The notes beneath the pieces were generated by a model. That model was not told the DNA's origin and ran no database searches. It worked only from the letters and a program-made list of their open reading frames with translations. Source: Mesaphorura yosii (lineage: Eukaryota > Arthropoda > Collembola > Poduromorpha > Tullbergiidae). Taken from it: DNA of 64,000 nucleotides. Of the stretch, positions 10,259-25,200 are shown piece after piece. The stretch is from NCBI GenBank assembly GCA_009869945.1, contig WIXG01000014.1, positions 310,001 to 374,000 on the forward strand, given 5' to 3'. How positions within the stretch are numbered: the stretch's first letter is position 1; every line of letters starts with the position of its first letter. Both the position numbers and the translations under genes were made by a program.

Positions 10259-13200
10259 CTACAACAGACGGAAGATTGTCCCACTCTTCTCCTCTTGAAC
10301 TTGCTTAAAAAGTGAGGTAAATTCAGACTTGCTGTTTGGATCAACGTAAAGATCCAAGCTGAAAGACTCGTCGGGCTTTCCTGGTGCGCTGGAATGAGGC
10401 TCTTGGACGTGTGATGACGGCGGCAGAGCTGACTGCCCTGCACTGCTTGCAGCTTCAACAGCACATCCCTGTACGAAGTCAATCAATCTCTCTTGAGCCA
10501 ATGAAATTGATTCCTGCTGAAAGCAATAATAAGACAACTAGAATGGGGTCAACGCAAATATTAATTTTTTTTGCTCTTACGGATTTCTTTTCAGTCGCTC
10601 TCCTTAATGATAGTTTAGTGCTGTCGCTCGTTGGTTCCACTCTGATGCTTGAAATGTGGATTTTGCTCTCAATTTCCTCAAGTACTGTGTTGACAATGTA
10701 AATATTCTGAAAACAAATTATTCGATTTTGTCCTAGTCATCGACTCGGTCTTAAAAGAGCGGTTAGGAAGGACTTATAAGAGCGAACTGGAGATGCAACA
10801 AATTAATTGAAAAGGACAATCGTTTAAACTGAAATGCACAAACAAATTGCTCTTTGTTTGCCAAGTGTGAGGCTACAGACTAGAGAGCATCTCGAGCCCA
10901 GTTCTACAAAATGTTTAAATGAATTCTTCTGATATTGACATACCTCGCTTGTGAGAACAATAGAAACTGGAGTGGTCTCAGAAGCCGTTGTGCACAGAGA
11001 AGCATCAAAAAGGCGAAGTATCTTGTGTTCTTCATCTGGTGTTTCATTATGTAGTAACCAGTAATATTTCAGCATTGAGTTGCGAGAAGACTCGACACTT
11101 TCATTTATTCTGCTGTGCTTTCTCTGTCAGAAACATTTCAAGAAAATTAGTTGTACTGTGTTTGCTGGTTTCTTTCCATCTCTTCCGCATATATTAAAAT
11201 TGCATGTGCTCAACCTTGAGCCTGTCGCATAATAAACTTTAAGACTGGAGTGATATAAACAAACCTGCAATCGAGGTGTCCACCCAGCTCCGGCCAGAAT
11301 GCCTTGACCGGTCATTGCAACAAGCTCTACTGCCCCACCAATGGGTTTCGTTATCACTCCAAGTAGTCCACGGCCGAATCCCGCCAGCAGACGCATGGGC
11401 GAAGCACCATTATCAATGACTGACTCGATGGGATGTTGTGCCAGTCCACCAATAGCGCCTAAGAGAAAGAACTGTTAAAACTATGAACTTTCACTGCGGT
11501 AAAAACTGAATTGGGCTTTATCAGGCGAATTTGACGACGACGAGACTAGGGGCAACGTGAAACAGCGTATCACTTACCGAGCAGCCGGATGCCAAATCCA
11601 GTTAGTCCGTGAATTATTCCATCAGACACTCCATCGATTGGGGCACGGCGATCTTCTTCATGCTGAACTTGCTCATTCTCGCTTAACGTCATTCTGTCAA
11701 GATTTCTTGAGACACTCCAAGCCAAGTTCCTGACAGAAGTCAGGGTTCCTTGACATAAACATAAAAGATATAAAGCATCTGCATTTACAATCTATACTAA
11801 TATCTTTGTTACAAGACTTAAATTTTAACTGTAACAAATGCATTGGACGAACAGAGTGAAATCCACCTCAGCCGCTGTTTTATCACAATGGTATGGTAAA
11901 ATGATTACTCCTTATTAATCCTATTGCAAGCTTCACCATGAGTAGAACCGTCTTCTTTTTGATCTATGGATTCTACTTGTAAAGCGGGTAACAGAAGGAA
12001 AATCAAAATAAAAGCCAAGATCAAGGTGAGCTGCAAGCAAAATCAAGTAGTTTAATTTTGGAATCGAATATTATTTTCTCAGCCTAAGTGTGACTGAAAT
12101 CTCTTAAGAGTTGAAAGAAACGAAATACGGCAGTTCTTTTCCTAGAAGCTATGCTTGACTACATTGCGCCTATTCTTTCTATTCCGGTGAAATCTATCTT
12201 ATTGCAACACGTACAGGTCTAAAAATATAAATCCAGAAAAGTCGGTTTTCTGTCGCAGTATGGTTTGCTCAGGCGTGTAAATATTTTAACAAGCAACAGC
12301 GCAGGCAGGAAAGGTCAAGGAGCATACTAACCTGACCCAACATTGGTTACTAAGGATGAGAAGCCATGCGTAAATCCAGTTACAAATCCAGCTGGACCTT
12401 CAAATAGGCCTTTGACTGGGTAGACAACGAAGTCCTTGATTCCAATTGTGAAACTTCTTGCCAAGGTGCCAGGAGATCCTGAAAGTTAAACGTGTGTGAT
12501 TATTGCCCTCAATCAATTTTACACGTTAAATAAACTATTGAGTCGCTCTTACCCAACAATTCCAAAGATCCAAGAAGTTTCATTGGGTTGGTAGAGCCAA
12601 ACAATGCTCCTTGAACATAGTGAGAGCTCAGAGCGTGACCAAGTGCAAGATTGGTCGTCAAAATTGATCTTGCTTCAAACATAGAGAATTGCAATGGCGA
12701 ATGATCAACTGCCAAGTATAGTCGTTTTGATAACCTAATTGTGACGAACACGGTCGACGGATTGATCAATATCTGCTGCATGCGAACCGGATCACCGAAC
12801 TCATTGATAATGCTCAGAATTTCTGAAGGAACTTGTAGGCTCTTTGACAGACTTGGCAGAGCTGCAACGCTCTGTGAGTCTTGATCGCCAAATTCGCCGG
12901 CTTCTGAAAGCTCTTCAACAATTCCTGAAGTCATAACTACATTGGAGACAGCAGCGGCAGAAGGACCAACCAAAAATGCGTACGACGAGGCTGTAGTTAT
13001 ATTGGCTTGAGTCGGAGGGGGCGTGTTAGCCAAAAGCTCCTTCACAGACTCTTCAGAAGATATGTTCAGACCGCTTGCAGATGACTCTATGCTTAATGGT
13101 GTTGATCTTATAAGTCGAAGTCGATCGTAAACAATGTTCAAGAAATCGTGGAAGACAGGTTGGAGAAAATAATAGAACGCGTCTTCGACGTACACTGCAA

Positions 13201-16200
13201 TCGGTTGAAGTTCTACCCAAACCTTTTGAAGATTCCGTTGGGTGGGAGAATACAGCCCAATAAGACCAGTAAATTCAACGACGTATGCTTTCTCTTGCGA
13301 AGCAGATTGAAACAAAGCATCGATTGTTTCAAGACACATGGTGGCCTTCATAGGCGAAGGTTTGTAGTCGTCTACGCGTTTCACAATGACGGGAAAATCA
13401 AACTTTTTTTCCTCGTACAACGCGTTATCAATTTGGACGTCGCCAAGGCGTATGTTGATAACTATATTCTCTTGAGACCTGGAAATTCAAATCGTACATT
13501 AATTGGGTTCAAAGATCTGACCTGAACGTAGGCAACAGAGAAAGCTTACTTGTTTTGCAAAATTTCCAGCAGATTCGGGTCAGTTTCTGATGCTATGTCA
13601 ACCCACAGGTCTTGAAACGTAACACCAAGGATCTCTCGCCTGTCTCTGAAGTAGGTGTATTCGTCCATCACAATCAATCTAACTGATGGTGCGTAAACTC
13701 TGACTTGGGGAAATGGGTATGCTGAAGAACAACTTTCAATGTCCTTTTTGTCAGCGTCGGCTAAGAGTTCAGTCAAGGAAGAATCCCTGCAAAAACAGAG
13801 CCGGAAATTTCCATCACATTCTGGGCGGAGAGCAAGGACGAAGTCAAACACTTACGCCTGCAAAACATGCGGGAGGTCAGTACTGCCCTCCTTTCGGTGC
13901 AAATCCAATCTTGAAACCATGGCTGTATTCAAGGCTTGGGAGGACGAACTTGCTTCCGCAATTCTGCCACGAATGTCCTTTGCCGATATCTCTGTTGCTG
14001 ATATGTTACGGATGTAGACAAAGTAACTCAAGCCAAGACGCTCCACGCGCAACTGATAGTGCTCAGTTCTGGTGCTATCACCAATGTGGAATGAATGTGT
14101 TCCGTTGATTTTGCTGAGAGAAATTTCACTAGACCACTCTAATTGTGAAGATTCTAGAATATTTCGTGACTTTCTCAGTATTTGCAGTAGAGATATTCTC
14201 AGGTCTCACGCCTGACACTTGGACGCTTTCTTACCATAATAAACTGATGTTAACTGCACAATTCCTGGCAGCACATCTCGATGTCGGGCCAGAAGAATTG
14301 ACACATCCGAGTCAGATTTACTCAAATCGGGGAATTTTGCATTAACGCTGGGCAAGTAACAGTGGCCGATTGAAAACGGAGAAAGGGTTAGGTATTGTTC
14401 AAAATGCTCATTATCTTGGTACGGAAGGTCTGATCTTCCATTGCTCTCGGAGACAGCAAAACGTCCATTTGTTTCATTGAGTAGCACGATTGGAGGGGCC
14501 AGATCGTTCGCAATGGATATCCAAACTTGACCATATTTGCACACCCAACTGAGGATAACTGGATGTGTTACTCTCGCCAGCTTCCCAAACGAACCTCTAG
14601 TTCTACATCGAAAAATTAAGAAGTAAAGTTATACTTAACTTGAGCGAATATTTTCGGAAACTTACCGAAATGGTTGACAGCTTTGAAGCGTTAAAGACAT
14701 GCGGTGTCCTGGAATGACTTCTGATGCTGACATGTTGAATATTAGCTCAAAGTTGGTCAACGGTACAAACCAAAATGGTCCATGCTCATGGGCAATGGCT
14801 AGATATTTTATTCTGGCTTCATCCTTCGGACCTTCAGAAACTTTATGAAACATAATCAGCGGCTCTGAGGTTGCATTTCTTGCTCCAGCCATGTCGACAT
14901 CCAAGACGATGAAATCTTGTCTGAGTTTGAGTTCATTCTCAGAGACCTCCTTCCTTCTCAATAAGGAGAAACATTTCACATTCATTATAATTTCTGTTCT
15001 GTTTTGAATTGAGAACGTCGGTCGCAGCGTTAGCACCAAGATTCCTTTATGAATTCTGGTTTCCAGTGTCATGTACCAAGTCTGAAAAATTGATGAATAT
15101 TACGCTCAAGATTAAAAATGGCAACTATAATATCTGTGGGTGTTCATCATACCTCTTCTTTTCCCAAGACTTCTAGTCTACTGTAGCAATCAATTGGAAT
15201 CCTTGAATCGGAATTCACATAATGAATATCGGTTCGAGATTTCTGCTCCGTAAATTCCATGTTGGTAGACCAAAGAGAACTTTCCCCATACTCGATGCCC
15301 AATTTGAAAAATTCCTAATTAAATCAAAAGGGGAAGGTTAAGAAAGCGATGTTGTTAGGTATGCGCTTCTAAATGGTTACATTACTTTTATTTTGGAAGG
15401 TGTAAACACAAAGGCATTTGGAATCTTGAACGTTCCACTATCGGAGGTGTTCTCAGAGAAAAGGATCGTCACGCCAGTTAAATTAATGAAAAGAGCCCAT
15501 GGTTTTGCGTCAATTAGCACCGAAGGCAGTCCCTGGATCCAGGGGCTGAATTCAACCTGAAGTTCGGTTTCAGGCTGCGGTTCTGTCTGTTCCCAGGCCG
15601 TCAGTGAAATGTCCTCTCTAATGAAAGGCCATGATTTATCGCAATCACTGCGAAGAATGATGCGTTCCAGAATTTCGTCAATTGGCAGTGGTTGGATTTT
15701 TTTCTCCAAAGCTGGACCTTGTGGGTTCAGAGGAATTGTTGGTCTGGATCGAGAGTCTCTTGTGACCTCACTACATAGAGAGTGAATCATTAGGGAATTC
15801 TTTAGACGGGTCAGTTCGTTGAACATTTGCCCATGTTGGAACGTTAGGTGCAAAGTTGAATCCGGAGGGCCGACAAAGTCAATTTGTATTTCCGATCCCT
15901 TGCCATGTAAAAGTGAGGAGTTTTCAATCTCATTCTTTCCAGTTGTAACGTGAGTTAGAGTCGGTACGGCGAGTGAAGATTTCACACGGAAGAAGGGACA
16001 TATAACAACCTAAAATTTGTCAATATGGTATTTGTCACAGAAATTACACATTCATTTGAAACTGCGTCTGCGATGGATTGACTATTACCAAATGCCTGCT
16101 GAAACCATCTGTTTTTTCTTCCACAAGGGCACACCATACATTAAAGTTTGCAGGAGAGGATGGCTTGGATTCAGGTGCTATTTCGGATCATTAAGAACAA

Positions 16201-19200
16201 CATCACAACTAACCTGAATGCACTAAATATAAATGTTTCGCACTTACACACTAGTTTCATGGCTACTGCTCGGTTGACACTCTTCCTCATGTCTTCTAGA
16301 GTCACGCCAAAGCTCCAGCCGGAATTACTTTCTTCGATTGAGCTCAGTTTAAATTGGAAACAATGTATGTCGTTGATGTCAACAATCTGTGAAGGCCCTT
16401 GCGAGCGTCCTGCGATTGAATAACTCATTTCGTTGCCATTCCGCGTTGAGAAAACGATTGAGACGTCAATAGATTCATTGAGTGCATTCGCAACGATTAG
16501 TCCTCCAGAGATTGTCACCTGCTCAAAACAGACAGAAATTACTACATTTTCATCTAACTTAATGCCGCATGCAGAAATAATTCTGCGTACCATTTTCTGT
16601 GATGAAGAAAGCGATTTTATATTTACGAATACGGGTAAATTGTTGCCTGCATCTCGAACAATGTACCCGTCGTTACTTAATTCAAACGGTTTGCTCCAGC
16701 AGCTTTCGTTCTGCAGTCGAATTCGACATCGCTAAAATTGAATGGAAATTATTCAAAATACGAACACAATTTAGATACAATCACATCAAATATCAATCCA
16801 ACCGGTGCTGCTTTCGCCGAGGTCCAGTGAAAGTCACGACATTGTCTCATCAGTAAACTGAAGTAGGTGTCGGTTCCATCTTGTAATATGTTAAAGGTGG
16901 ATGCCGTGTCATTACACATCACATTATGGCTAAGGATTGTGTTGGTCCTACGCAAAACAAACATATGAGTATCAAGCAAACTTTTGTTAGATGCTCTGCC
17001 CGTTTCGGCTTACTCATTAGACAATTCCGAAAGGTTTACTCCTTTTCCAGTGTAAGCCGACAGATGTTGTTTCCATATGACAAAAGATGAGACCAAAGTG
17101 TGCAGAGAGCTTCCTCCTAACTTTAACACAATTGGCTTTGCCAAGAAATCCACATCTGATACGCATTCGCTGATCCATCCAACCTTAAGCTGTTGCACGG
17201 ATTTATAACTTAGCACATGTTCCCCACAATATGAAAAACTAAAAAACGTACCTGAAAGTGGAAGGGCTCGAGCATTGAGTAGTTCGTGAGAAAAGAGTAC
17301 TCCGCGACCGAGCACTGGAAATAACTGGTAACACTGAATTTGGCTCTATCCGTCCACTGGTTCCAATTTATATAGCTTGACGATAGCTCTATTGTAGCAA
17401 ATTCTTGCTCCCGCTGCGCAGGAGTACTGTATGAAAATCGCGATAGTTTTGTCTCCGGTACTAAAGGATACGAAGAAACATGTAAATTTCAGTTTTAGAT
17501 CATCTTGCAATGACTTACCTTGTCCAGTAAGGGCCAAATGGTTCATAAGGTGCAAAGTAACTCTTGGAAGATCGACGCTAACATTAAGGTCTTGGAGCAA
17601 CGTTGCATTATATACTGAATTGACCTCCAGACAGTTCGCAAGAATCTCTGGTTGAATTCCGTCTCGTTCGCTTTCGTCTCTGCAAAAATGAGCAGACGTA
17701 GTAATTGTCCATTCCTCATTTCATTACCCTTCATTTGTTTACGAAAACAACTTACTCATCGTGATAGGTGGTTATGCTAACTCGCCAAATGTCAGAAACG
17801 CAGTCATGAGCAGACTGTATTGTGGGTAGTTGAACATTCGTTCCAGACATCTCTGACAATGTGAAAACTGCCAACTCCTTAAACTCTGAGAGAGCCTCAA
17901 CCCAATACAATAACGAACATTCAGCCTGAAACCAAGAGCAGAAAAAAAAACTTCCGGAAAACAAGACAAAAAGAATAATGATTTTTTTCATACCGAATTG
18001 TACTCTTGTGTCCGACTTGATGCAGAAACGATTGGAGCTGGGAGCACAGTGACCTTCGACAAAAATCGTGCTTGCGGGTACCGCCATGTCATCGTTTGTT
18101 GTGAGTGGGAAAAGACGATTTGGTAAACTCCAGGTAGTTCAGCCGAATCTGAGACGACGTACTTGAATATTCCTGCCCTCAAATCGTCGTAGAATGTTTG
18201 ACTGGTTGGAAGCATAACCGTATTGCCGAATTTCTCGCCTGGTGTTGTAATTCCTTCATGTCTCTGTAGTATAAAGAGATATCGCATCCTTGTTAAAAAG
18301 CAGTAATCTCTCCTTCACGAATAAAGAAAACTTTTCTGACCTCCAGGAAGTGCTCAATCTCATTATATACTTGCAGTGCTGCCAGCAAATTCTGAGGACC
18401 AAATTGAATGGACATCGGTTCAGCGCGGATTAGGACATTGCCCTTTGGAATTGCACTCCAAGTGCATACTTGAAACGTTGACTCAAATTTTAAATTCCAT
18501 GGATTCAGTATTATGTTAGTCCTGTTAGGTGGAACAGATTAACCATTATTACTGCCTCCTTTTCTTGAGCTGGCTTCATTCTCGAAACTCACATTTCTTG
18601 TAGTTTACTGCTGACAACTATTCCATTACCAGAGCCCTCCACATTAGCAAAGAAGGGGAAATGACCAAATGCTTTCTTTGTCTTCGATGAGACTGTTAAA
18701 TTCATATCCGTCACGGCGAATGTGAGTTCCGCTGCTGCCAAGACACTCGGGGCGGTTTTCACGGTTAGCACAACTTGATCCGAAATAACAGTTAAAGCGG
18801 AGAGCCCAGAGAGGCTGTGCTCAGAAGCAGCCAGATTATGTGGAGAATCATCTGCTTTGCTGGAGTGAGATGGTGCGAGTGACTGAATAGTGCTCGCCAT
18901 TCTTTGAAAACCTGACAAGACTTCGTGAGTAACCACCAAGTGGATTGGTCGAAATAACAACAAAGACGCATTGCCTGAAATAGAGAAAATATTTTCACAG
19001 TTCTTTCCATGGTTCATTTGTCTATATTCTTACATGATGATCGGAAGAAATCAGTCAATCTCAAGGTCACGTAAGCGTTTGCCATTCCAGTTTTTTTATT
19101 TTTCTTCCCTTCGATTGATCGTAAAACTTTCAGTGAATAATTGCTCGCTTGAGGAATGCACAACGATTCCGAAGTATCTGCAAAAAAGCAAATAAATAAG

Positions 19201-22200
19201 AAATGTTCACGTTCTATATTTCTAAAATACTTACATGAATTTTTAATTCCTAGTCCGATTGAAAGACCATAGGTAGTGATTTCCAGGTTCTGCTTTGCAT
19301 TTGAAGCATGACCAATTAAATGAGGTTGAGATAGACACAAATACAACAATGGGTTGATTACGTAGTGTCTTGGGTGCTTGCCACTTTCCTTCCGCCGACT
19401 TTCATACAATTTAATCTCTATTGAAGAACATGTTACAATGACGTCCGATGGGGCCGCCTCCCGGTTACTGAAATATTCTGTTTTTCTGATTGATGCGATT
19501 CCCGAGTCCAATTCAGTTCTTGACGCTGCTCGTAAGGATTGCGGAGCAAGTAGAGTATAAATGGTTGTGTCGGACTGCACAGTGTCTACATGATCACTGC
19601 TTGCAGAGGGGCAGCTACTTAAGTTAGCAGTCTCGTCAGTATCAGAAGTCTTACAAGCATTCCAGAAGTCACTGCAGTCATTACTTATGGCGAGAAGGCA
19701 GCCAAGTTGTTCAATGCTGCAGCTAATACTGATTGAACTTGGAATGTTCATTTCAAACACTTGGCCCGCTATTAACGTACTGCCAAATATTGATTTTCGA
19801 CTAGCTTGGTACACAACTGGTGGGGCGAATATAGCAGATATTTCGATTCTGAGCAGAATCAAATATATTCTATTTTAGAGGGAAATGGTAAGTTCATTGT
19901 CATAGGAGAAATAATTACCGTTCTAAAAGGATATGAGCCTCCACGTCATCGACCGCCTGCACTTGCTCTTGCTTAATGTTCCACTCGAAGGCGGGATTCT
20001 CGCCCATGGCGCGCAGAAATGCACTTGATCGATGAGCGAATTCTTTGCGACTATTTTTCATCAAATTCCCGGAATTGCACGTTACAATGGATAGGTCACG
20101 GATATCCAGCTGATATTGCCTGTCTTCGACAGGAGATCCAGGAATGCATAAAATTGAAGCTTTTTCTGCCAGTGTGTATAAGTCTCGCTTCACGGGAGTA
20201 CGGGTGAGCGGATTTTCAGTCTGTATCGAGCATTGCGCAACATTGATCACATGGAATATTATTAGGCGTAATTTCATTATGTTTATCCATACCTGTGGGA
20301 ATAGAGTGATGGATGCAACTTGAAGAAGTCCAATGTCATGAGATCTGTTTGGTGTGATATTATCTTGATTTTTCTTACACTGAATAAATACTCGTATCAT
20401 TTCAGTCTCAAGATAAAGTAGCGGAAGAGTGTTGTTATTCAACGCCAGAATCTTCTGTTCATTATCTCCATCGAATGTTTTTGTGTAAAGCTCGGCTTGG
20501 TCGGCCTCGCTCCTGTGTGTATACAATACACTGTGGAGCATTGCTTGGAATGGCAACAGCATATCAGGGCAAAACATAAAATCAATTGGTCTGATCTTTA
20601 TGTCAATCTCGTCCAACGTTCGTCGATCTTCCCTCTCCTCGCAGCAGATGTTGAAATACTTCTTGAGAAGCGCATTCCACTTGGCAGTAGGCGATCTCAC
20701 TTCAGACTTTCTGTGATAATTGCGAGCTAAGACTCGTGTGAAGGTCAAATTGAGAAAGCCATGTTTGGCTCCCGAGGAAGAGGCCAAATTCAATGCATTC
20801 TGTTCTTCTGGAGAGTCTTCTTCTGTCTCGAGTGCACCCAAAATTTCTATGTCGTGCGTAATATCATCTCCGGAGGAGATTATTACTCCGTTATGCTTGC
20901 CAAAGTCCCAAGTCCCTTTCTCATTCCTGCAAAGAAATCCAATTTAATGTTACATCAAGGAAGAAAATACGTCACTAAACTTCAGAATTCATTTAGCACA
21001 CCTTTCGTAGCACCTGAGAGACAGGTTGCCAACCTTAAGAGTTAATTTGACGTAAACCGGTTGAAGATCCAGTGCGGATACAACATCCTCAATTTCAAGC
21101 ACCACCTGATTAGTAACGTCTGACGCAAGTGGAGTTTCTCCATTACGAAGAATGAGCTGGAAATGAGATAGGGTTATCTGAGCCCAAAAAGTGGCTTTTT
21201 TCTGGAACTGGTCCGTTCGTTGGCTGGGCGTGTCTGTAATTTCGTTCGAACCCGTTCATTTAATGAATCCAAATTAAAACGTACACCAATGCAAGTATAT
21301 ATTTTGGTTACCGGATTTTCTTAAAGACTCTTCCGTTTCGACGCTATGAGGAATCGACTCGAAAATCGAGACTGAAGACTGACTGCCATGTTCACCACGC
21401 AGCCACCGTCCAGAAATCCTCGTTCGTTCCAAGACTTCGGAAGAGGAAGCGCGTCGCGTAGGTTCATTATTTTCGATGTTCTCCCAAGATGGGTCAATAC
21501 TGAGAAAGAATGACGACTCTGAAATCCTCCTAATCACATCTGCCGTTTGCATAACTGTTTCCATAATCTGCATTAACAGCTTAACCTACAAATATAGATG
21601 TGATGAAAATGATTTCCTAATCCTGGTTTGACTCAAGTTTACTCACTTGAAGGGTGGATAACACTATTTTAACTGGAGGAATATCACAGTGGATACAGGC
21701 AAAGATTGTTGGATATTTATTCTCCGCCAATTTGTCTGATAAAGTCAAAGTCAAACGTGCTGAGACGTTCGGAAGGAACATTAGCTTCAATGAGGATCCG
21801 TGAAGGGAGTAGCCATGCACGTCGGTTAGGACAATTTTTAACGGATACAGTACTTGCTCTGGAATATAATTGCAATCAAAATTAGTTTGCTGCCGGAGTA
21901 AAATAGTATAGTGCGTTACCCTTAATCTCAATAGGCTTTGTCCGAAGAAAGAAAGGTCTTTCGAATGGTATAGCATTTGGAGCTTCTGGTTGAACAATTA
22001 TCAGAGGCATCTCGATCACAAGATATTCCTGCTTCGGCAAATCATTGGCCGACTTCTTTGTCCGTTCGACTGGGAAACAGAATTTCACACCTTCAACTTC
22101 AATTTTGAGAAACGTTCTCTTCAAGAATGCCAAATGCGTGGCTATCCAAAGTTCCCAAGACGAAGTGCTGGTACGAGGATTCAGTAATGATTGACGTGTT

Positions 22201-25200
22201 TCAAGCGCAGTAGGCCAGGGAGGGTAGAAATCAGACATTAATTCATTAAAGTGCTCCTCAGGTGCACTTTTGTAGCTCAGATTCGAGGACATCTCCGTTT
22301 TGTGGGTTGACGCATGTTGTGTGTATAATTCTCGAACGCCGGTTAAGCCTTGAGACCCCATCGATGTGGAAGAGCGAGAGTCTGGATCCTCGGGCCCGGA
22401 CGTAGATGCCATAAAGTGGTGTGAGTTTTTGCCCAAGGGAGAAATCGGCTGCAATCGCTTGCAAGTCTTCACGATCTCTGGAATAGACGGCGGGAGACTC
22501 GGGCCTTTCGGATTTGTCCCGGGAGCATAGGTGAGCCACCTTGTTACCGGTAAATATAAATTTACTCTGCATGCACCAACGTAGACAGCACAGGCTGAAG
22601 TTTTCATGGGACTAGTTGTATGTGACTCTTCCTGGCCATCTTCATCCCAAATGCTTGTTGGGTATTGAAGGAAAAGTTCGACCAGGTTGGGAGGAGCTTT
22701 AAAAACAGAAAAGGTCGACTACAAAATACGTTCTTGTAAACGCCGCAATTAGTCTCACCATTTTTATCGCTAGTTGTGTCAACAGTCACTGGAGCTTCTA
22801 ACAATTGAACCGGTTGACCAAACTCGGGCAAAGTTGCTGAAAAGGTTGCCGATTTTAAGGAAGCGCGATAGGACGTGATTGTATTTGTACGACTGAATGC
22901 AAAACTCGCATCCATCAGGCCGAAGACGAAGTCACAATTTTCTAGAAAGTAGTCATTGTAATTGAATGAGGCATGAGCGTATCACATGCTTACGTGAGAA
23001 CCACTAAAATTGAACTTACTGAACGGCAGTAGGTCGTCCATTAGAGTGGTGTAGATCAAAGCCAACGACATGCTCTCCTCGAAAGTGGACCGTAGTATAA
23101 TATGGCAAGTCATTAAATTTGGCTTTGAAATTTGGACAAGAAGTGAATCTAAAAGGTGATATTGGAACAAGAAAGTTTAAGCAAATCGAGCTTAGCCTTA
23201 GGTGAAAATTCTTAGAAAGATTACCAATGTGAACCTCGAACAACCTGACAGGCTCAAGATCTGAAGACTGAATAGAAGGCTTGAAATGGTCTTCATGTTT
23301 AAAGCTGAACGTGCATGGTTCAATGAGTGAAACATCGACATCTCCGCAAACCAATCTCGTCGTGAGATTGCCCACCTCAGTGAAAAATAGAAAATGACTT
23401 AATTATAGAATTAATTAGAGCAATACTTTGTACATCCAGAATCCTTACTGAAATTTTTAGCTTCGCCGCATAATCTGATACCACATCAGGATGATCCACA
23501 AAACTTCGACTGTAGCACTCGACGAATCGTACGAATCTGACAGTTGGCTCAGTATAATGTCCGTTGATCTCATGACAAATCATCACAAGTTTAGGCCACA
23601 TTTTTGAACACGATGTAAGCGGTTTCATATTTGTGCATTTCCTCCTTTGATGAAATGCTCGGATGTGCGAATGCTCGTCGTAATCGGGATGATCACTAGC
23701 GAATACTTCAATTAACGGATCATGAATTAAAAATTTGAAAGTAGCCAAGGTTCTTCCGTCAACTGTGTTCATGACTTCGTTGAATAATTTGGTCTTAGGA
23801 AAGACTGACAAAAGACAAAAAATTAATATGGAGCTAAACAAACTTATCTGTAACATATCCGGCCACTTACCGATGTCGTGCAAGAAATCATAATGACTCT
23901 TGTCTACTTGATTTATATAATTATAAATCAGCCTTGCACGGTGAATGGACCCAGAGCATACTTTGACGTGAGTTTTCCCAGTAACCAGTCGACATAATGA
24001 GCAATTTGATCTGTTTAGAATTAAGCGTCTTAATCCTTAGTCATAACCTGACTACGAGTAAATATATTTGAGTTTGCACGCCGATATAACTCACGTTACT
24101 GGAGACGCAGGTGCTAAGGAATTGCCACCTTCATCTTCGGTCGCTCTCAGTGGGGTCGAATCTAGTTCCAGAAATTCTAAGGCAATTCCCGGCGTGCGCT
24201 TGAGCATATCTTCATCTGGTTGCAAAAAATATTCGCATGATTACTATGTAACTGGACACCTGAGAACAAATTAACAAAACCCAATCGTACCAGTATATTC
24301 TTCGAAATGCCTCTCAAGTTTGAAATGGTAATCAACAGGAGGTCGCACATCGCCCATCAATTCAAACTTCGGATTAAACATCGACTCTGAGGCATAATCG
24401 GGGTTAGGTTCTCCAATGCGTAGAAAAGGCGATAGCTCAATTGAACACGCTCCCTCGAAATTAGAATCATCGATGCCGCATGGACAAAAGCCACATCCAT
24501 TTACTAGAACCTGTTTATCGGCAAAGAGTTATTGAATAGTGATTTATCTACTTGAAGTTAAGACTTAAAACGCAAGAATCAAATAAATGGTCACCTCTGA
24601 AACTCCCATTTTGAAATTTGCATCTAGTCCCCGGAAGATTAGATCAACTGCAATACCTTTTGTCTCACATTTAAGGAATGGTGTGTACTTCATTCTTGCT
24701 GGCTTTCTGTAGTACAATTTATCCGATGTTCGTTCGACTAGTTTCAACTCTATGACAGCGTTTTCGATGAAAATTCCATAGTGCACAACAGGAACAGCAA
24801 ATTCGCACTCCGGCACAGGCTCCATTGATTCGTCGGATGGGCCAAAGATAACTTCAGGAATGGCCGGAACCCAGCTCACTGCCCATGCAGCCCATCCAAG
24901 CATGGAATCGTCATTTGATTCATCGTAGAGTCCTTCATCAGATGTTGTCGCAGATGGCATCTTCGATGAGGATCTCTTTCCGGTATCCATGTACGTCAGA
25001 AGTTTCACCAAGTGATACAGTCGTGCAAGGATCACAAGCTGTGCAAACGATTATCAAAACTAGATTTAACAAAAATACATATATATTACAGCTGAAGAAA
25101 AAAATGAAGTCTCACCTGCTCTGTGATGATGGAAAAATTCATGGATTTGATTTTAACATCATATCGTCCAAAGAATGGTATTTGAGAATGTAAACCATGG

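Noticed and set aside
13713-14108. Long plus-strand open frames of up to 131 codons inside the VPS13B region, including one at 13148-13525
   Set aside because: They are antisense to VPS13B exons, with no splice context or recognisable domain.
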